This document shows, piece by piece, positions 21,600 to 32,859 of a stretch of DNA of 64,000 nucleotides; the stretch's first letter is position 1, and every line of letters begins with the position of its first letter. The notes under the pieces are model-generated. The model was not told the origin of the DNA. It ran no database searches and saw nothing but the letters and a program-made list of their open reading frames with translations. A program made the translations under genes and the position numbers. The stretch is taken from positions 16,497,609-16,561,608 of the forward strand of contig NC_091369.1 of assembly GCF_038502225.1 (NCBI RefSeq), in the 5' to 3' direction. Source of the DNA: Cherax quadricarinatus. Its lineage: Eukaryota > Arthropoda > Malacostraca > Decapoda > Parastacidae.

Positions 21600-23150
21600 A
21601 GACATCTGAGGGGAGGGCAGGGAGCATGAACCTGGACAGATGTGTCAGCTGGGGTAGAAGAGGCCTGCAGTGTAACAAGAGAGGAAGGAGATTGGAGGGT
21701 AACTATGGAGGAAGACGATGGAGGGGAGGGAAAGGGGAAGAGCGTATACACGGGGGAGTGAACCTCTACCTTCCTGTGAGAGCTGGAAAGAGGGTGAGAG
21801 CCAGGCTCTGAGGTAGGAGATATATTCTGTGCAGGTGATGAACACAAAGAAAGCGTAGGTCTGCGAGGTCTCGTAGACTGAGAAGCAAGTGAGCGAGATG
21901 TAGAAGTAGAAGTTGGAAGTGGTGCATAGGTAGGAGTGTCAGAGGATAAAACTGCAAAAGAATTAGAAATTGGGGCAACACCGGAAGACACAGACGCAGA
22001 GGCGAGAGGACCGTTGAGGCTGGAGGTCTTCGGGCTACCCAAGCATACAGGACACGAGGGAGTTAACCTTGAAGGCAGAGCTGTGCGAGCGAGGCCCTCA
22101 TGCTCCTTAAGATAAAGGATCTCTTGTTCATTGCGATAAACCTGGCAACGGAGTGAGGTTCCTAGCAATTGAGACAAGAGGGGGGAAGACTACAAGACCG
22201 ACTGGAAAGTTCTGCTGCACAGCAGACCAGGCATTCTACCGCAGATCTTCAGTGTTTAGCGGGGTGTCCAACATGCCAGCAATTACGATGCTGTTTTGGA
22301 GTGGGAAATAGGTGATGTCCTGCAATATAAACAGAGGATGGAAGTTCACGGCAGTCGAAGTTTAAACGAGCGATGTTACTAGGAAAACTCCTCTGCCCAT
22401 GAGCAGGCAAGATGTATGTATCTACCTTCAGAATAGGGATGTTCTGAAGGGCTAATTGCTCTAAAATATCCTCGCCACAAGAAAGAAAATCACTCTGTAT
22501 AATAATACGAGTACCACTGCAAGAATTAAGATTAGCAAGTTTACGAACGGTGACTGGTAAGTTATCTATGGAAGTGATGCGGGAGAGAGCATGAGCTTGC
22601 TCTGCATTCTGCACTATTACGACACGCGCACCACTTCGATGAGTGTGGAAGGATATATTTTGGCCAACGTACCGTAAAAGAGTTTTACCAATTCTGTGAT
22701 CAGAAAGATAATCAGTTTGAGATGCCGTTTGTAAAGAAAAGAATTTTTGTCCATTGCATACTCATTAGTCTGGTACACAAAAGCAGTGAGTGTCGTGTAG
22801 GTCGTTTTTGAGTGGCCATCGACAAACTGTCTTCAGTAGATTGTCTTGGATGCTTAGGAGTGGAACTGCGGGCAGTCTGACCTGAGGGAGGTGGGCGATC
22901 CGAGAACCGATGCACCATATTCGGAGAAGCCGGACGCATTGTGAAAGGTGTGCTAGAAGCAGTGGCATGAGCAGAAATGGGTAATGCTGCAGTACTTGAA
23001 GGTGACGAAGCGTCACCGGCAGAAGGTACTGGGCTATGAGAAGAGTCGAGAGAATGGTCCGAATGGGTCAGAATATGGTGTGGGATCAGAATGGGGCCTA
23101 CGAGGAAGAAAAGTTTCACAGGGCGAAGACTCCATAATAATAGGTGCATC
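21600..23150 (-). pseudogene. I/Jockey-like LINE ORF1 (zinc-knuckle protein)
   Basis: Frames 23149-22712, 22614-22249 and 22177-21596 form one ORF1. The N-terminus is Ser/Pro/Thr-rich. The middle (LPVTVRKLANLNSCSGTRII, VDTYILPAHGQRSFPSNIAR) precedes a decayed CCHC knuckle, NCWHVGHPAKH, whose last Cys is lost. A second CPVCLG pair follows, then a long Ser/Pro-rich tail. Such ORF1 proteins bind element RNA. Frames shift at about 22700 and 22240. Confidence 0.65.
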
Positions 23151-23239
23151 TTCTGTAATATCTTCTTTCTTGTTATTTTAAGTGAAAAAGAAAGAAGGAA
23201 CGCAAAAAAGAGGAACAGTGGAGGGACAGTTGCTATGAG

Positions 23240-23870
23240 GCATGGAGGGGCCGAAAGCTCCTCCCCTCATCCGAGAGGGTCTCGAGCCCATTGGTAGTGA
23301 AGATGCAGCGTGGAACCCGTGCCATACCCTACCCTTCACACCAGTAAACCAGAGCTCTAGGATAACAGCCTCACCTCCACCGAGCTACCTCGGCGGACAA
23401 AAGAAAGGACGGTCGGAAACTCACCATAAAGCATACCTCCTTTGCCTGCCACCCCCAGAATTGACAGGCAGCTTCCAGAGATACACCCATCATCCAAAGG
23501 GCACCCCACCCACGACCTGGAAATACGGGAAGGGAGCAGGGCATCCTCAGACAATTCAGATTCCACGGCAAACCACACAAACTCCGAGGGACCTTAGGGA
23601 GGGGGACGAACCCCAGCACGCCACTCCCACCTAGAAACCGTAATGCCAGAGGGGAGGACCCCAGAGGCTACAAATGGGATGGGGAAAAAGGGGAGGGTTG
23701 GGAGAAGTGAGAGAAGGGAATAAAGGGGGGTATGGGAAGGAAAGGATAAGGAAGGGAGGATTGGGGGGTACCTAGACACGGTCTAAGGAAGGAGATCAAA
23801 AGATTTGATTCCTGAGACAAAGAGCCTCTTCGCCACGTCAAGGAGCCCCCCTGGAAGAGGTTGTAAGAGT
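23240..23870. other. Region upstream of the I-like LINE; probable 5' UTR and short repeat relic
   Basis: This G/C-rich stretch includes CAGATTCCACGGCAAACCAC near 23560, which is nearly repeated at 62513-62532 with similar flanks. That suggests a shared LINE 5' region. At 23805-23860, GAGCCTCTTCGCCACGTCAA matches the short retroposon family of 27680-27843. Confidence 0.5.
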
Positions 23871-23879
23871 CAAATAATC

Positions 23880-24820
23880 ATCAGCTCACTTTACAGGTTA
23901 TTCATTTTGTATGCATTTTGTGCTCTATCACACCAAAGTTGTACTTATAGAACAACTTTGCAAAAATCAGCTAACACTGCATCATCTATGTTATCTTCTT
24001 GTATATTACATTCAAAACCATATTGAAATGGTCTAGTAAGGTGAGACGAGGGAGCGGCTCAAAACCCACGCTGTCTTGTTTTGTGCATGCAAAGGCGTAA
24101 GGGCCATTCAAACCCTCAAAGAGCTTTTGAAGGAGCCCCCTCCTCCATATGAAAAGAAAACAGAAAAATTATAACAAAATATAAACAAATTTTTATTGAT
24201 CATGAACAAATATCATAAACTATAAAGAAATTAAACATGAAATAGCCCTAACTGAAGCTAATGATGAAAAATTAAATGAATAAATAAATCAAATGAACAA
24301 GCCTAATATGTACAGAATTGCTTCTGAGTCTTCTAGTTGTACGGCAAGGCGCACAGGAATCACTCGAGTGTGATGGGACGTTGGAGATAGCGTAACGAGG
24401 CTACAAATGGTCGTGACTAAGGTGAAGTCCAGCAACAGACAGTTACAATGCTTATGACTGTGTACAGCTAGTAATGCAGGTAAGAGTTAGCTGCCGGCCA
24501 TAATCAACTGGAAAGTGGCAACAGAGTATAACAGACATGGCCATTTCAGTATGTTGCTGAGATAGCTCTGTCCGTGGTATAAAAAAGCAGTTCTCTATTA
24601 AGACTGTTGACCTGCCCAGAAGTGGAGTAACAGTTTCTCGTGATGCACGAGTGTGGATCCAAAGGTGAAGGAACAACTAGAGTTCCTAAGATTACGGATT
24701 ATTGTTTCTGACCTATTAGATCGAATATCGTTCTTCTCATCACGCATCTATGAAAAAAGGCTATGAAAGAAAAGGAAATTACAAGCCGAATAAGGAGTCA
24801 TTCACATAGGCTGAAGGACT
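23880..24820. other. Unassigned AT-rich sequence
   Basis: No convincing reading frame or tandem repeat. A weak relic of the 27680-27843 retroposon family (AAAGAGCTTTTGAAGGAGCC) lies near 24118-24137. Nothing else is recognised. Confidence 0.45.
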
Positions 24821-25567
24821 TTAAAAGAAATGGTGATGACTAAATATTACTCAAATCCGTACAAGAGTAAAAAAAAATTGAATTATGAAAGCAAAACTAT
24901 TAAATTTTCAAGAGTGGAGTCCTGTACCTACGAACTTGAGAGCAGGAAGCCAAGTGACATTACTCAGCCGGTCAGGGTCCCTTTTAACGTTACCACTCAC
25001 ATACCCCTTTCTGAACAGGCATACTACCAGTCATACTTTAACAACCAATCATTCAGTCTTCCACTCTTATGTAATGAACTTTTTCCTCACAGTGCAACTG
25101 TTGAAATTTCATGTAACTGGCAATCTTGCTACTCAGGAAACGGTCAAAGATTTTGATAGCGTGTGAAGGTGGCGCTATTGTTCTACAGGATTTTGCAATA
25201 GTTTTGCTACTACCTTTGAGAAGTATGCAGGTTTTGAGGGTTTTAATGACTGTGGGATGACATCTGTAGTCTAACTCTTCCATAGAATAATTAAGGCCCG
25301 GTCTCTAGCAATTTTTGGTAACTATGGAATTCCACTAGTCTGAACCTGGGAGAGAATGCATGAGCATTTGTCGATGGTTCCTTCAGTGTCAACTGGGGAT
25401 AGTGTTACATCAGAAGTTATGGATATGTTAGCTGCGTTTTGAGCTTCATTCATGAAAAACTCATTGGGGCCACTGATCTCAACATTAATAAATGATTCAC
25501 TGTAGACAGTCATATTGTGACTTCAGCACTTCCCTCATTTACTTATTGCTATTAATGTATGTTCCAT

Positions 25568-25594
25568 CTCCTTTAAGGAGATGGAACGTGATTT
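25568..25594. repeat. Short perfect hairpin
   Basis: GTTCCATCTCC and GGAGATGGAAC flank a 5-base loop. It could be a chance event or a mutational relic. Confidence 0.7.
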
Positions 25595-26462
25595 TGCATT
25601 CGATTTTGTATACAAGTAGAAATATTTGAGATGTCTTCTAATTTCATTTGTGGCCCTTTGTTCCATGTGTTTCTCCGGGACTCTTAGAACTGGTTTGTGC
25701 TCGATATTTTGCGTTTCCCTAACCAGAGCTTTCTTTCATTCTTTAGAGAGTCTGTTGCCTATAAGAAGCTCTGTTAGCCATCATCTTTGCCTTTAGAGCA
25801 AGCTCTTCTCTCTCTTTGTGTCTGGAACATACTTCAAGTACCATTGAGATCATCCTCCAGAAAGACTCTTTTCAGATCTCCAGCCGATATACCTTCTTCC
25901 CAGCGTATTTAATCAATGTCACAATTTATCTGGTCCCGGTCGATGTCGCCCTCATGATTGGTCGTGTTTCTCTCCCCAAGGCCACTGTACTTGTAGGTTT
26001 GAACCTCCATTAAGTTGTGGTCTAAGACTGCAGCATTTGAAACAGTTATGTGCCGGACCCGGTTCTCATTGTTCTTAAATATAAAATGTATTTACAGGTT
26101 TAATAATGTTACTGTGAGAGATTAATCCTCAAAGCTGGCTCCAGGGACTTGCAATGCAGTTACAATCCTTGCTACGCATTTTTCCATTCTAGGTGACTCA
26201 GGCTGAAGTTACCAAGCAACATGTTTGGAGCCGGGTTCGATAAGTTTTCATGAAATTGCTCGATTTCCAATACTTGGTCTTTAAACCGCAAGGAAGTTGT
26301 ATCCTACGGTTTATATACAATTGCAACTAGGTTCTAGTTTTTTATTTTGACTACCAAAGACTTCGACTAAATTTATGGTGTTCAGTAATTCAGTGTACGT
26401 GAGGGAATCTTCAATATACAGGCAGACTTTCCATTGTTGAACACAAAAGCCACATTTCGTTA

Positions 26463-26532
26463 TTAAAATAATCTCGTTATTAAAATAATCTCTTGGAGTT
26501 AAATGCACACATTGCATTTGACTCCAAGAAAA
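26463..26532. repeat. Short direct repeat and hairpin
   Basis: ATTAAAATAATCTCGTT-like units are repeated in tandem near 26460-26495. CTTGGAGTTAAATGC and GCATTTGACTCCAAG then form a near-perfect 15-bp hairpin. Confidence 0.6.
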
Positions 26533-27020
26533 GTCCCCTGATAAACGGCATTTAATTATTTTTCCTAGGCAAACACATAACATGATATAGTTTAGTTAGT
26601 TGAAGTGCTGGGGGCTTGACTGCACGTTAGTGTCTATGGCTCTGATGAGCCCACCACTGAATTTGTTTCCAGTCCATCATGGTTCCCAGATGGTGGAACA
26701 TTCTAATAATAACTAGCCATTCTTTTAATCATTTCCTAGCACTAAAACATCACATCTGTCCAGTTAGTTGCATATAAAAGCAATTGGTCGTTCAAGAGGC
26801 CTTATTCTCCTCCTTCCCTTTCTGTGGAATGCCGGACATATTCCGTAACATCGTTAAAGTGCTGAGCTGTAACACTTTTTTGGAGTATTCAACGATCTTT
26901 GATTGTCATATGCGAAGATTATTGCGGCATTTCTTTAGATAATCGTATTGACATTTTGCAATTTTTGTACGAGTCAGTTCATGTCTACAGACACTTCAGA
27001 CATAGTGTTAACAGGCCTGA

Positions 27021-27912
27021 ATTCTCTGTTGACAGTGACCAGTAGATTCTCTGTTGACTGTGACCAGTAGATTCTCTGTTGACTGTGACCAGTAGATTCT
27101 CTGTTGACTGTGACCAGTAGATTCTCTGTTGACTGTGACCAGTAGATTCTATGTTGACTGTGACCAGTGACCAGTAGTAGATTCTCTGTTGACTGTGACC
27201 AGTAGATTCTCTGTTGACTGTGACCAGTAGATTCTCTGTTGACTGTGACCAGTAGATTCTCTGTTGACTGTGACCAGTAGATTCTCTGTTGACTGTGACC
27301 AGTAGATTCTCTGTTGACTGTGACCAGTAGATTCTCTGTTGACTGTGACCAGTAGATTCTCTGTTGACTGTGACCAGTAGATTCTCTTTTGACTGTGACC
27401 AGTAGATTCTCTGTTGATTGTGATCAGTAGATTCTCTTTTGACTGTGACCAGTAGATTCTCTGTTGACTGTGACCAGAAGATTCTCTGTTGGCTGTGACC
27501 AGTAGATTCTCTGTTGGCTGTGACCAGTAAATTCTCTGTTGACTGTGACCAGTAGATTCTCTGTTGACTGTGACCAGTAGATTCTCTGTTGACTGTGACC
27601 AGTAGATTCTCTGTTGGCTGTGACCAGTAGATTCTCTGTTGGCTGTGACCAGTAGATTTTCTGTTGACTGTGACCAGTATTATTATTATTATAATCAAGG
27701 GGGAAGCGCTAAACCCGGAGGATTATACAGCGCCTGGGGGGGGGATGTGGAAGGCATTCAGGCTTAATTCGGGGAACTGGAGCACAGATCTAATTCCCTA
27801 AATCAAGAGCCCCTCACCAACATCAAGGAACCTTCCTTGAGGGGACTGTGACCAGTAGATTCTCTGTTGACTGTGACCAGTAGATTCTGTTGTCTGTGAC
27901 CAGTAGATTTTG
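27021..27912. repeat. 25-bp minisatellite (GACTGTGACCAGTAGATTCTCTGTT)n interrupted
   Basis: About 26 head-to-tail 25-bp units at 27021-27679, with single-base variants (TTGGCTGTG, CTTTTGACTG) and one unit with a 10-bp internal duplication near 27165. Two or three more units follow at 27844-27912, after a 164-bp retroposon. Because three units make 75 bp, the minus strand stays open and gives a false 237-residue protein. Confidence 0.95.
27680..27843 (-). mobile_element. Short retroposon with (AAT)n tail inserted in the minisatellite
   Basis: On the minus strand it starts CCCCTCAAGGAAGGTTCCTT, passes through GCCTTCCACATCCCCCCC and GGGTTTAGCGCTTCCCCC, and ends TTATAATAATAATAATA. The 14-bp word GACTGTGACCAGTA stands immediately before (27666-27679) and after it (27844-27857). 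The array phase therefore resets exactly as a target-site duplication predicts. Related fragments occur near 23805, 24118, 28105-28170 and 28985-29055. Confidence 0.85.
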
Positions 27913-28099
27913 CTTCAACGAATATATCATTTTCAGCACTTATGTGACTCAGTTGATTCTCAGTTAATGAGGCTTGAGGCTGTGAGGAGACTGTTGCTTA
28001 TTCTTCGTTAACATTGATGTGTACCTCCAGCTGGTCATCAATTTTATTTATTCAGATATTATTTTAATTCTGATTATCACTCGATGAGGAAATAAATGG

Positions 28100-28172
28100 T
28101 ATGGTGATGGGGAGTTCCTTGATGCTGAAGAAGTGCTCTTGATACAAGGAATTGGGGCTGACTTCCCCTTCC
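28100..28172 (+). mobile_element. Relic of the 27680-27843 retroposon family
   Basis: GGGGAGTTCCTTGATGCTGA and GCTCTTGATACAAGGAATTG match the inner part of that element with substitutions. No tail or duplication can be seen. Confidence 0.5.
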
Positions 28173-28249
28173 TTAAATAAAACCTGATTACCTCCCATTC
28201 CAAAGACTCTTGCTGGTTTAGAGCATTCTAATGATTCAAATTATATCAA

Positions 28250-28745
28250 TATTGCTGCTATTTCTGCTACTACTACTATTACTACTAGTAGTAGTAGTAC
28301 TACTATTACTGCTAATGCTGCTGCTACTACTAGTACCAGTATTACTGCTATTACTATTACCAACACTACTACTACGACTTATACTACAACTAGTACCACT
28401 ACTACTACTACTATTACTACCACTACTACTACTAGTACCACTACTACTACTGCTACTACTATTACAGCTACTACTACTAGTACCACTACTACTACTGCTA
28501 CTACTATTACAACTAGTACTACTAGTACCACTACTACTACTGCTACTACTATTACAACTACTACTACTAGCACCACTACTATTACTGCTACTACTATTAC
28601 AACTACTACTACTAGTACCACTACTGCTACTGCTACTACTATTACAACTACTACTACTAGTACCACTACTACTACTGCTACTAATACCACCTCTACTGAT
28701 AATAACAATACAATTTCTAATTCTTCTACTACCACCAATGATTAT
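28250..28745. repeat. (CTA)n-rich compound satellite
   Basis: CTA/ATT/GTA trinucleotides in blocks. A roughly 60-bp higher-order unit (CTACTACTAGTACCACTACT, then CTGCTACTACTATTACAAC) repeats six or seven times between 28385 and 28680. The Leu, Val or Ser/Gly-rich frames on both strands are artefacts. Confidence 0.9.
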
Positions 28746-28984
28746 CATCATTATCATCAAAATCATCACTATCGTCACACGAATAATTTAGTGTGTCGAA
28801 GGCGGGCCGCTGAAAGGAGGCCGTAATTGCATCCTTTTAAAAATGCAGCTGGGAGAGTGAAGTGAAAAATGAAGACACGATACAAATTTGGTTGTACTCC
28901 AGACTAATGGCGGAAGAGGCAGTGTCAGGAGACGTGCGTGAATTCATGTATATCAGGGAGAGTATTTTAACGATGTGTCGCTCT

Positions 28985-29058
28985 CATGGGGGTTTCTTTG
29001 ACGCCGATGAGGGGCTCTTGATCCACGGATCTGAGCTTCCCCCTTCCCCCAGTTGCTT
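28985..29058 (+). mobile_element. Relic of the 27680-27843 retroposon family
   Basis: GACGCCGATGAGGGGCTCTT, then GATCCACGGATCTGAGCTTC, then CCCCTT parallels the head of that element in mutated form. Confidence 0.4.
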
Positions 29059-29156
29059 GGTTCCAAGATTACCTTCCATGAGGGCCCGTATGACCCCTAC
29101 GGATTTAGCGAAAAGCTTTGTATTAAATCCATGAGTTCTGAATTACACTTACTTCA

Positions 29157-29276
<120 letters not shown>

Positions 29277-29509
29277 AGGTACCACCTCTAGAACTGTTAT
29301 AGGGACCTTCATCCTCAGAGAAAAGAATAAACTTGCTTCAGGGAAAACTCAATATTCTCCCTGAAGCTGTTTGAGAATTTTTACCTACCACCCCCTATAT
29401 TATATATATTTATATATATTTATATATATATTTTATTTAAAGACAAAATACATTGACAGAGCATTCACAAAACTACGATACAAAGTAAAACAACATAGGT
29501 AACTCAGAG

Positions 29510-30223
29510 CTACATCTCGAATACTTCGTCCAGCTCCCCGGCGGTGGGCCGCGTGCCCAGAATGCTGCAGGCATTTCCTCTCTGGATCGCAACACTGAGT
29601 CTCTGGAAGAGGAAGCTGGTCGCCCTGTGGTCCTTTGTTTCTATGATGAGCTTTTCACCCAGCTCTATTAGGAACTTTAGAGCACACTTGCCCCATGCTC
29701 CAAGGATCTCTGACCCTATTGGGATGAAGTTATAGCAAGAGGGAAGGTCTTCATATTTGCGGATCTTCTGAGTCTCCCTGTGGCTGGCAGCTCCACCCCC
29801 TTCCACTACGGAGTGTGGCAAGTAGGTGTCTGCCAATGTGGCGGCACATGCGTAGTCCCAGGCAATCTGCTTTCCATCCTTCCAAGGTAGAATAGTGGCT
29901 CCATCAGGACGCTTTAGACTTCCGTCAGACCTCTGCACTTGGGGTTCCCGTTGAGCTGGGCAACGGGCTGTGGTGAGGCTTCTCTTTATGATATCATTGA
30001 CCTCCTCATGCCTGGCATACTTCCCTTCTGCTGTGTGACACACGAGACAATGAAGTCCGAATTGATCAGCTGTCGCCCTGCCGCAAATACACCTATGTTC
30101 GGTGAGGATGGGGGCGGCTAGGCGAAGAGCAACACCAGTCCGAATGGCCTGTGGGTCTAGTCGAGTGCCCAAGGAGAAATTGGGAACAGGAAACAGGAAA
30201 TCTCCTGAGTGTGGTGCCTTCAT
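29510..30223 (-). pseudogene. RLE LINE: C-terminal zinc knuckle and PD-(D/E)XK-type endonuclease
   Basis: A 237-residue frame. After NFSLGTRLDPQAIRTGVALR it has a CxCG...H...C...H cluster (HRCICGRATADQFGLHCLVC, then RHEEVNDIIKRSL). KRPDGATILPWKDGKQIAWD follows, the RPDG and downstream acidic positions expected of an RLE nuclease, then ACAATLADTYL. Known role: such domains nick the target in R2-type elements. It continues the connection domain after a frame change near 30210. Confidence 0.8.
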
Positions 30224-30503
30224 TGCCAGGAGACGAGCTTTGTCCTTTCCTGGAGAGCATTGTGTTGGCGATTTTTTCCATGATCGGTTTGTCCCAGTGG
30301 GACTGTTTGTGTTCTTTGGGAGGAGCTGGTCTACTGGAGGAATCTGTAAGGATGTCCCACCGAATCGCTGCTTCAGTAAACCTGGGGTCTTGAGCTCCTA
30401 CCATGTCTCTCAAGCGTTCGGGAACAATCTTCTTGACTAAAGCACTGGAAGCTAAACATGAAGACAGAAAAGCAGGTAAAGCAACATGCGTTGCTTTGCG
30501 CAT
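30093..30503 (-). pseudogene. RLE LINE: connection domain
   Basis: MRKATHVALPAFLSSCLASS, then IRWDILTDSSSRPAPPKEHK and QSHWDKPIMEKIANTMLS. It lies between RT and nuclease in element order. Sequence at 30504-30846, in other frames, should hold the RT thumb; GGIGMRK-like coding leads into this frame. Confidence 0.65.
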
Positions 30504-30846
30504 CCCTATACCTCCCAGTTGTACTGGGAGGGTTGCCTGATCCCATTGCTGATCCTCTAGTGACAGGTTCAGTGCCTTCTTAAGGGTTGACCTCAGGTGT
30601 GCGTCATATTCGTCGAGTGTTGGGTTGTCAAAAGAGGGTGCACACCTGAGGAAGTAAGTGAGTCTTGGAATAGCAAGGCACCTTGTGAGGAGATACGGAG
30701 CATCATGGGCATCAAGATCTCTCCTCCATTTTCATCAGGTCATTCAATTTTTCCTTGAGGACAGTGTTGATGGCCTGGTGACCCAGTGATGCTCCCAAGA
30801 GGGTACTGTTGGATGGAGTGTTAGTAGAGACTTCCGGGAGGATTCT

Positions 30847-31206
30847 TCACACGGCATTGATTATTTCCTCATTTGCTGTGATGATTTCACACTTGGAGGG
30901 ATTGAGGAAGAGTCCCAAGTCTTCTCCCTGTGTTTTCACCAGTTGTAGGTCCCCCACCAGGAACTCTTCAGTACCTGCCAGAGGGCCATCATCCAGGTAC
31001 CAGATATTGAGCTCGCTGCTTAGGCTGGAAGTTAGTTCTCTTACTGCCAAGCAGAAGAGAAGTGGAGCTAGTGGGTCACCCTGCTGAACACCTTCTGATG
31101 AGAATTTCATGTTCTCCAAACAAAAGAATTGAGGGTTTGCTGTAGCCGGCTGAAATGAAGGGAAAAAGACTGGGGAAGCGATCCCGAACAGCTGGCAAGA
31201 CAGCAT
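30847..31206 (-). pseudogene. RLE LINE: RT motifs B and C
   Basis: FSSEGVQQGDPLAPLLFCLA (motif B), then LNIWYLDDGPLAG (motif C, YLDD, 30988-30999), then LFLNPSKCEII. The catalytic Asp pair is present. The frame starts in the overlap with the preceding RT frame; the shift lies at about 31085-31110. Confidence 0.8.
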
Positions 31207-31972
31207 CTCTCTTTACCATATTAAAGGCATTTCTAAAGTCAAGTTTGACTACGGCCTTGTCTTCTGGTAGGTCCCTGATGTAGGCCCTTTCTGCATGAGC
31301 TGCAGCTTCACTGCCTTGAGGGACCCCAAAGCCCAGTTGGTGTGGCTGGAGTAAACTGGCAGCTTCTAGGCGAATGTTTCTTACTGCTGCTTTGGCAACG
31401 AGACGGCGAAGAGTGTTTCCAACCGCAATGGGTCTGATTCCCCCATCCTTCTTCTTCAAGGCACACAGTGAGGCTCCAAAAAAGAAAGGTTTAATTTCTT
31501 CTGGGATTCGCCCAGCCAGGCAGTTGTTGACGAAAGTTGTCAACTCGGTGAGAAGAAGTGATGCAGATGCACCGAGTACTGGATTTACCATCTCCTTGAG
31601 GTGCTGAGGTCGAATTCCAGTGTAACCTCCTGCAGATCCTGCAGGAAATGACACAATCGCCTTATAGACTTCCGATTCAGGCAAAATTAATTGTTCAATG
31701 ATGGGGTCTTCCTCAGGGTTGTTGTTGATGGCTATGGTGTCCCTGGTTGGATGCTTGTCTCTTAGTGCTTGGGCTGTGGTCTCATCTTTGGGGGCTACAG
31801 TGTCGTCACTTGTAATTATTCGGTTTGCTCCCACTGTGTTACCTTCAATTTTGTTGCTAACCTGTGCGCAAATTTTCTCGTTTTCAGTGGGACTTTTCTT
31901 GGGTCTACCTTTGTGATTCCTGCGATGATGGGACAGAGGGACACAATTATCCGTTCTTGGGTAGTTGCGCAC
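31076..31972 (-). pseudogene. RLE LINE: RT N-terminal part with motif A
   Basis: A 298-residue frame: IVSFPAGSAGGYTGIRPQHL, then FFFGASLCALKKKDGGIRPI, AVGNTLRRLVAKAA, then LGFGVPQGSEAAAHA and KAVVKLDFRNAFNMVKRD (motif A). It ends after LLFGEHEILIR because of a frameshift. Coding upstream of the first Met (PERRGKLLTTSVIKA) shows that it was continuous with the N-terminal piece. Confidence 0.82.
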
Positions 31973-32012
31973 TGCCTTGATAACTGACGTGGTTAGCAGT
32001 TTGCCTCGTCTC

Positions 32013-32438
32013 TCAGGAACTGCAAGACAGACATTGCCGAACAGGAGCAGGTTGCGCCCATGCTTGGATGGTGCCTCGGGCTTCTAAGTTGGTGGAACCT
32101 CCATTCACCTGCTTGAAAATGTCTGTGAACTTCCCTGCTGCATATGGGCGAGCCGCTTTAGGGATGTGGGATAGGGTACTGTTAGCAGTGGATTTGAATG
32201 CCAACAGAAGATTATCACAAGTGAGGAGGTTGCCATTGGAATTGTCATCTGCCTTTGGAGGCTGTGGGCTGCTCTCTGCTGGGGGCATATGTGATCCTGC
32301 ACACCCATTGTGTGCACGAATGCGACCATCCCTGTTGCGTGCTCGAAACTCTCCGCACACCTGACATGTGCCTCTTCTTTCATTGTTGGGTGCACTGTTT
32401 CCCTGGCTTTGTGGCTGGCTGGCTTCATCATCTGCCAT
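32013..32438 (-). pseudogene. RLE LINE: N-terminal zinc-finger-like segment
   Basis: After MADDEASQPQSQGN it has CQVCGEFRARNRDGRIRAHN, then GCAGS, a CxxC...H...C arrangement found at the N-terminus of some RLE retroelements. It ends in LSHIPKAARPYAAGKFTDIF, a helical stretch before RT. The frame is shifted from the RT frame near 32040. Confidence 0.65.
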
Positions 32439-32599
32439 ACCTCAAACTGTGTGGTAAGCCCAGGCTGAAGGGAAAATGGCGCATGGCACATACCGCATGT
32501 GGTTCATTGTGGTGGTGGGGGGAGGAGAGGGGTCTTCCCTCCTTGTGGTGGGCGGTGGAGGAAAGGGAGGAGTGATGAGGCAGAGTAGGGCACTCACTC

Positions 32600-32780
32600 C
32601 CTCCCAGGACAAGTCACTATACAACACAACGCTCTGTGCTCCTGTTACTATACGTCACTATGCTCTGTGCACCTGTTACTGTACGCCACTATGCTCTGTG
32701 CACCTGTTACTATACGCCACTATGCTCTGTGCACCTGTTACTATACACCACTATGCTCTGTGCACAGCCCCCACTATAAA
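32600..32780 (+). repeat. 31-bp minisatellite, about 5 units
   Basis: The unit is GCACCTGTTACTATACGCCA followed by CTATGCTCTGT. Units differ by one or two bases. A decayed ACACTATA-rich tract follows to about 32860. Confidence 0.9.
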
Positions 32781-32859
32781 CGACACGCCGCTTTACACTA
32801 CACGTGCTATACGCATACCATGCTCATACTACGCACTATACACTATATACACTATACAC

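Larger units (their letters stand above)
19001..23150 (-). mobile_element. I/Jockey-like LINE, decayed
   Basis: A second LINE class on the minus strand: ORF1 with zinc-knuckle remnants (23149-21600), endonuclease (about 21290-20620), linker (20620-20210) and RT (about 19990-19001). Stops and frameshifts break every frame. The 3' part is lost in the gap. A segment related to its 5' region recurs at 62450-62600. Confidence 0.8.
24830..26640 (-). mobile_element. Ancient LINE relic (CR1/L2-like endonuclease region)
   Basis: On the minus strand, 26583-26180 resembles an endonuclease: KVCLYIEDSLTYTELLN, then NLEPSCNCIYKPWDTTS, then LLGNFSLSHLEW, where GDFNxPxxxW is expected. Near 26060-26010, HITVSNAAVLDHNLMEVQT matches the terminal Asp-His motif. 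A possible linker follows (ISITSDVTLSPVDTEGTIDK, about 25410-25350). Many stops show great age. The assignment below 25300 is weak. Confidence 0.5.
29430..32440 (-). mobile_element. LINE with restriction-like endonuclease (R2-like)
   Basis: A minus-strand element with one protein in broken pieces: N-terminal zinc-finger-like segment (32438-32013), RT (31972-30847), connection domain (30503-30093) and RLE endonuclease (30223-29510). There is no APE endonuclease, which separates it from the CR1-like and I-like elements here. An AATAAA signal (minus strand, 29437-29432) and a TA-rich tail mark its 3' end. At least three frameshifts (near 32040, 31095 and 30220) and the decay between 30847 and 30503 make it inactive. 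Confidence 0.85.

Noticed and set aside
24830..25166. Plus-strand small frames as a host exon
   Set aside because: No splice consensus or conserved motif; they are antisense to the LINE relic.
26985..27698. 237-residue repetitive minus-strand frame
   Set aside because: Produced by the 25-bp minisatellite; three units make 75 bp, so stops are avoided by arithmetic.
28231..28791. Leu-rich, Ser-rich and Val-rich frames
   Set aside because: Translations of a (CTA)n-type tract on both strands.
28862..29134. 90-residue plus-strand frame
   Set aside because: It overlaps a retroposon relic and shows no domain or splice context.
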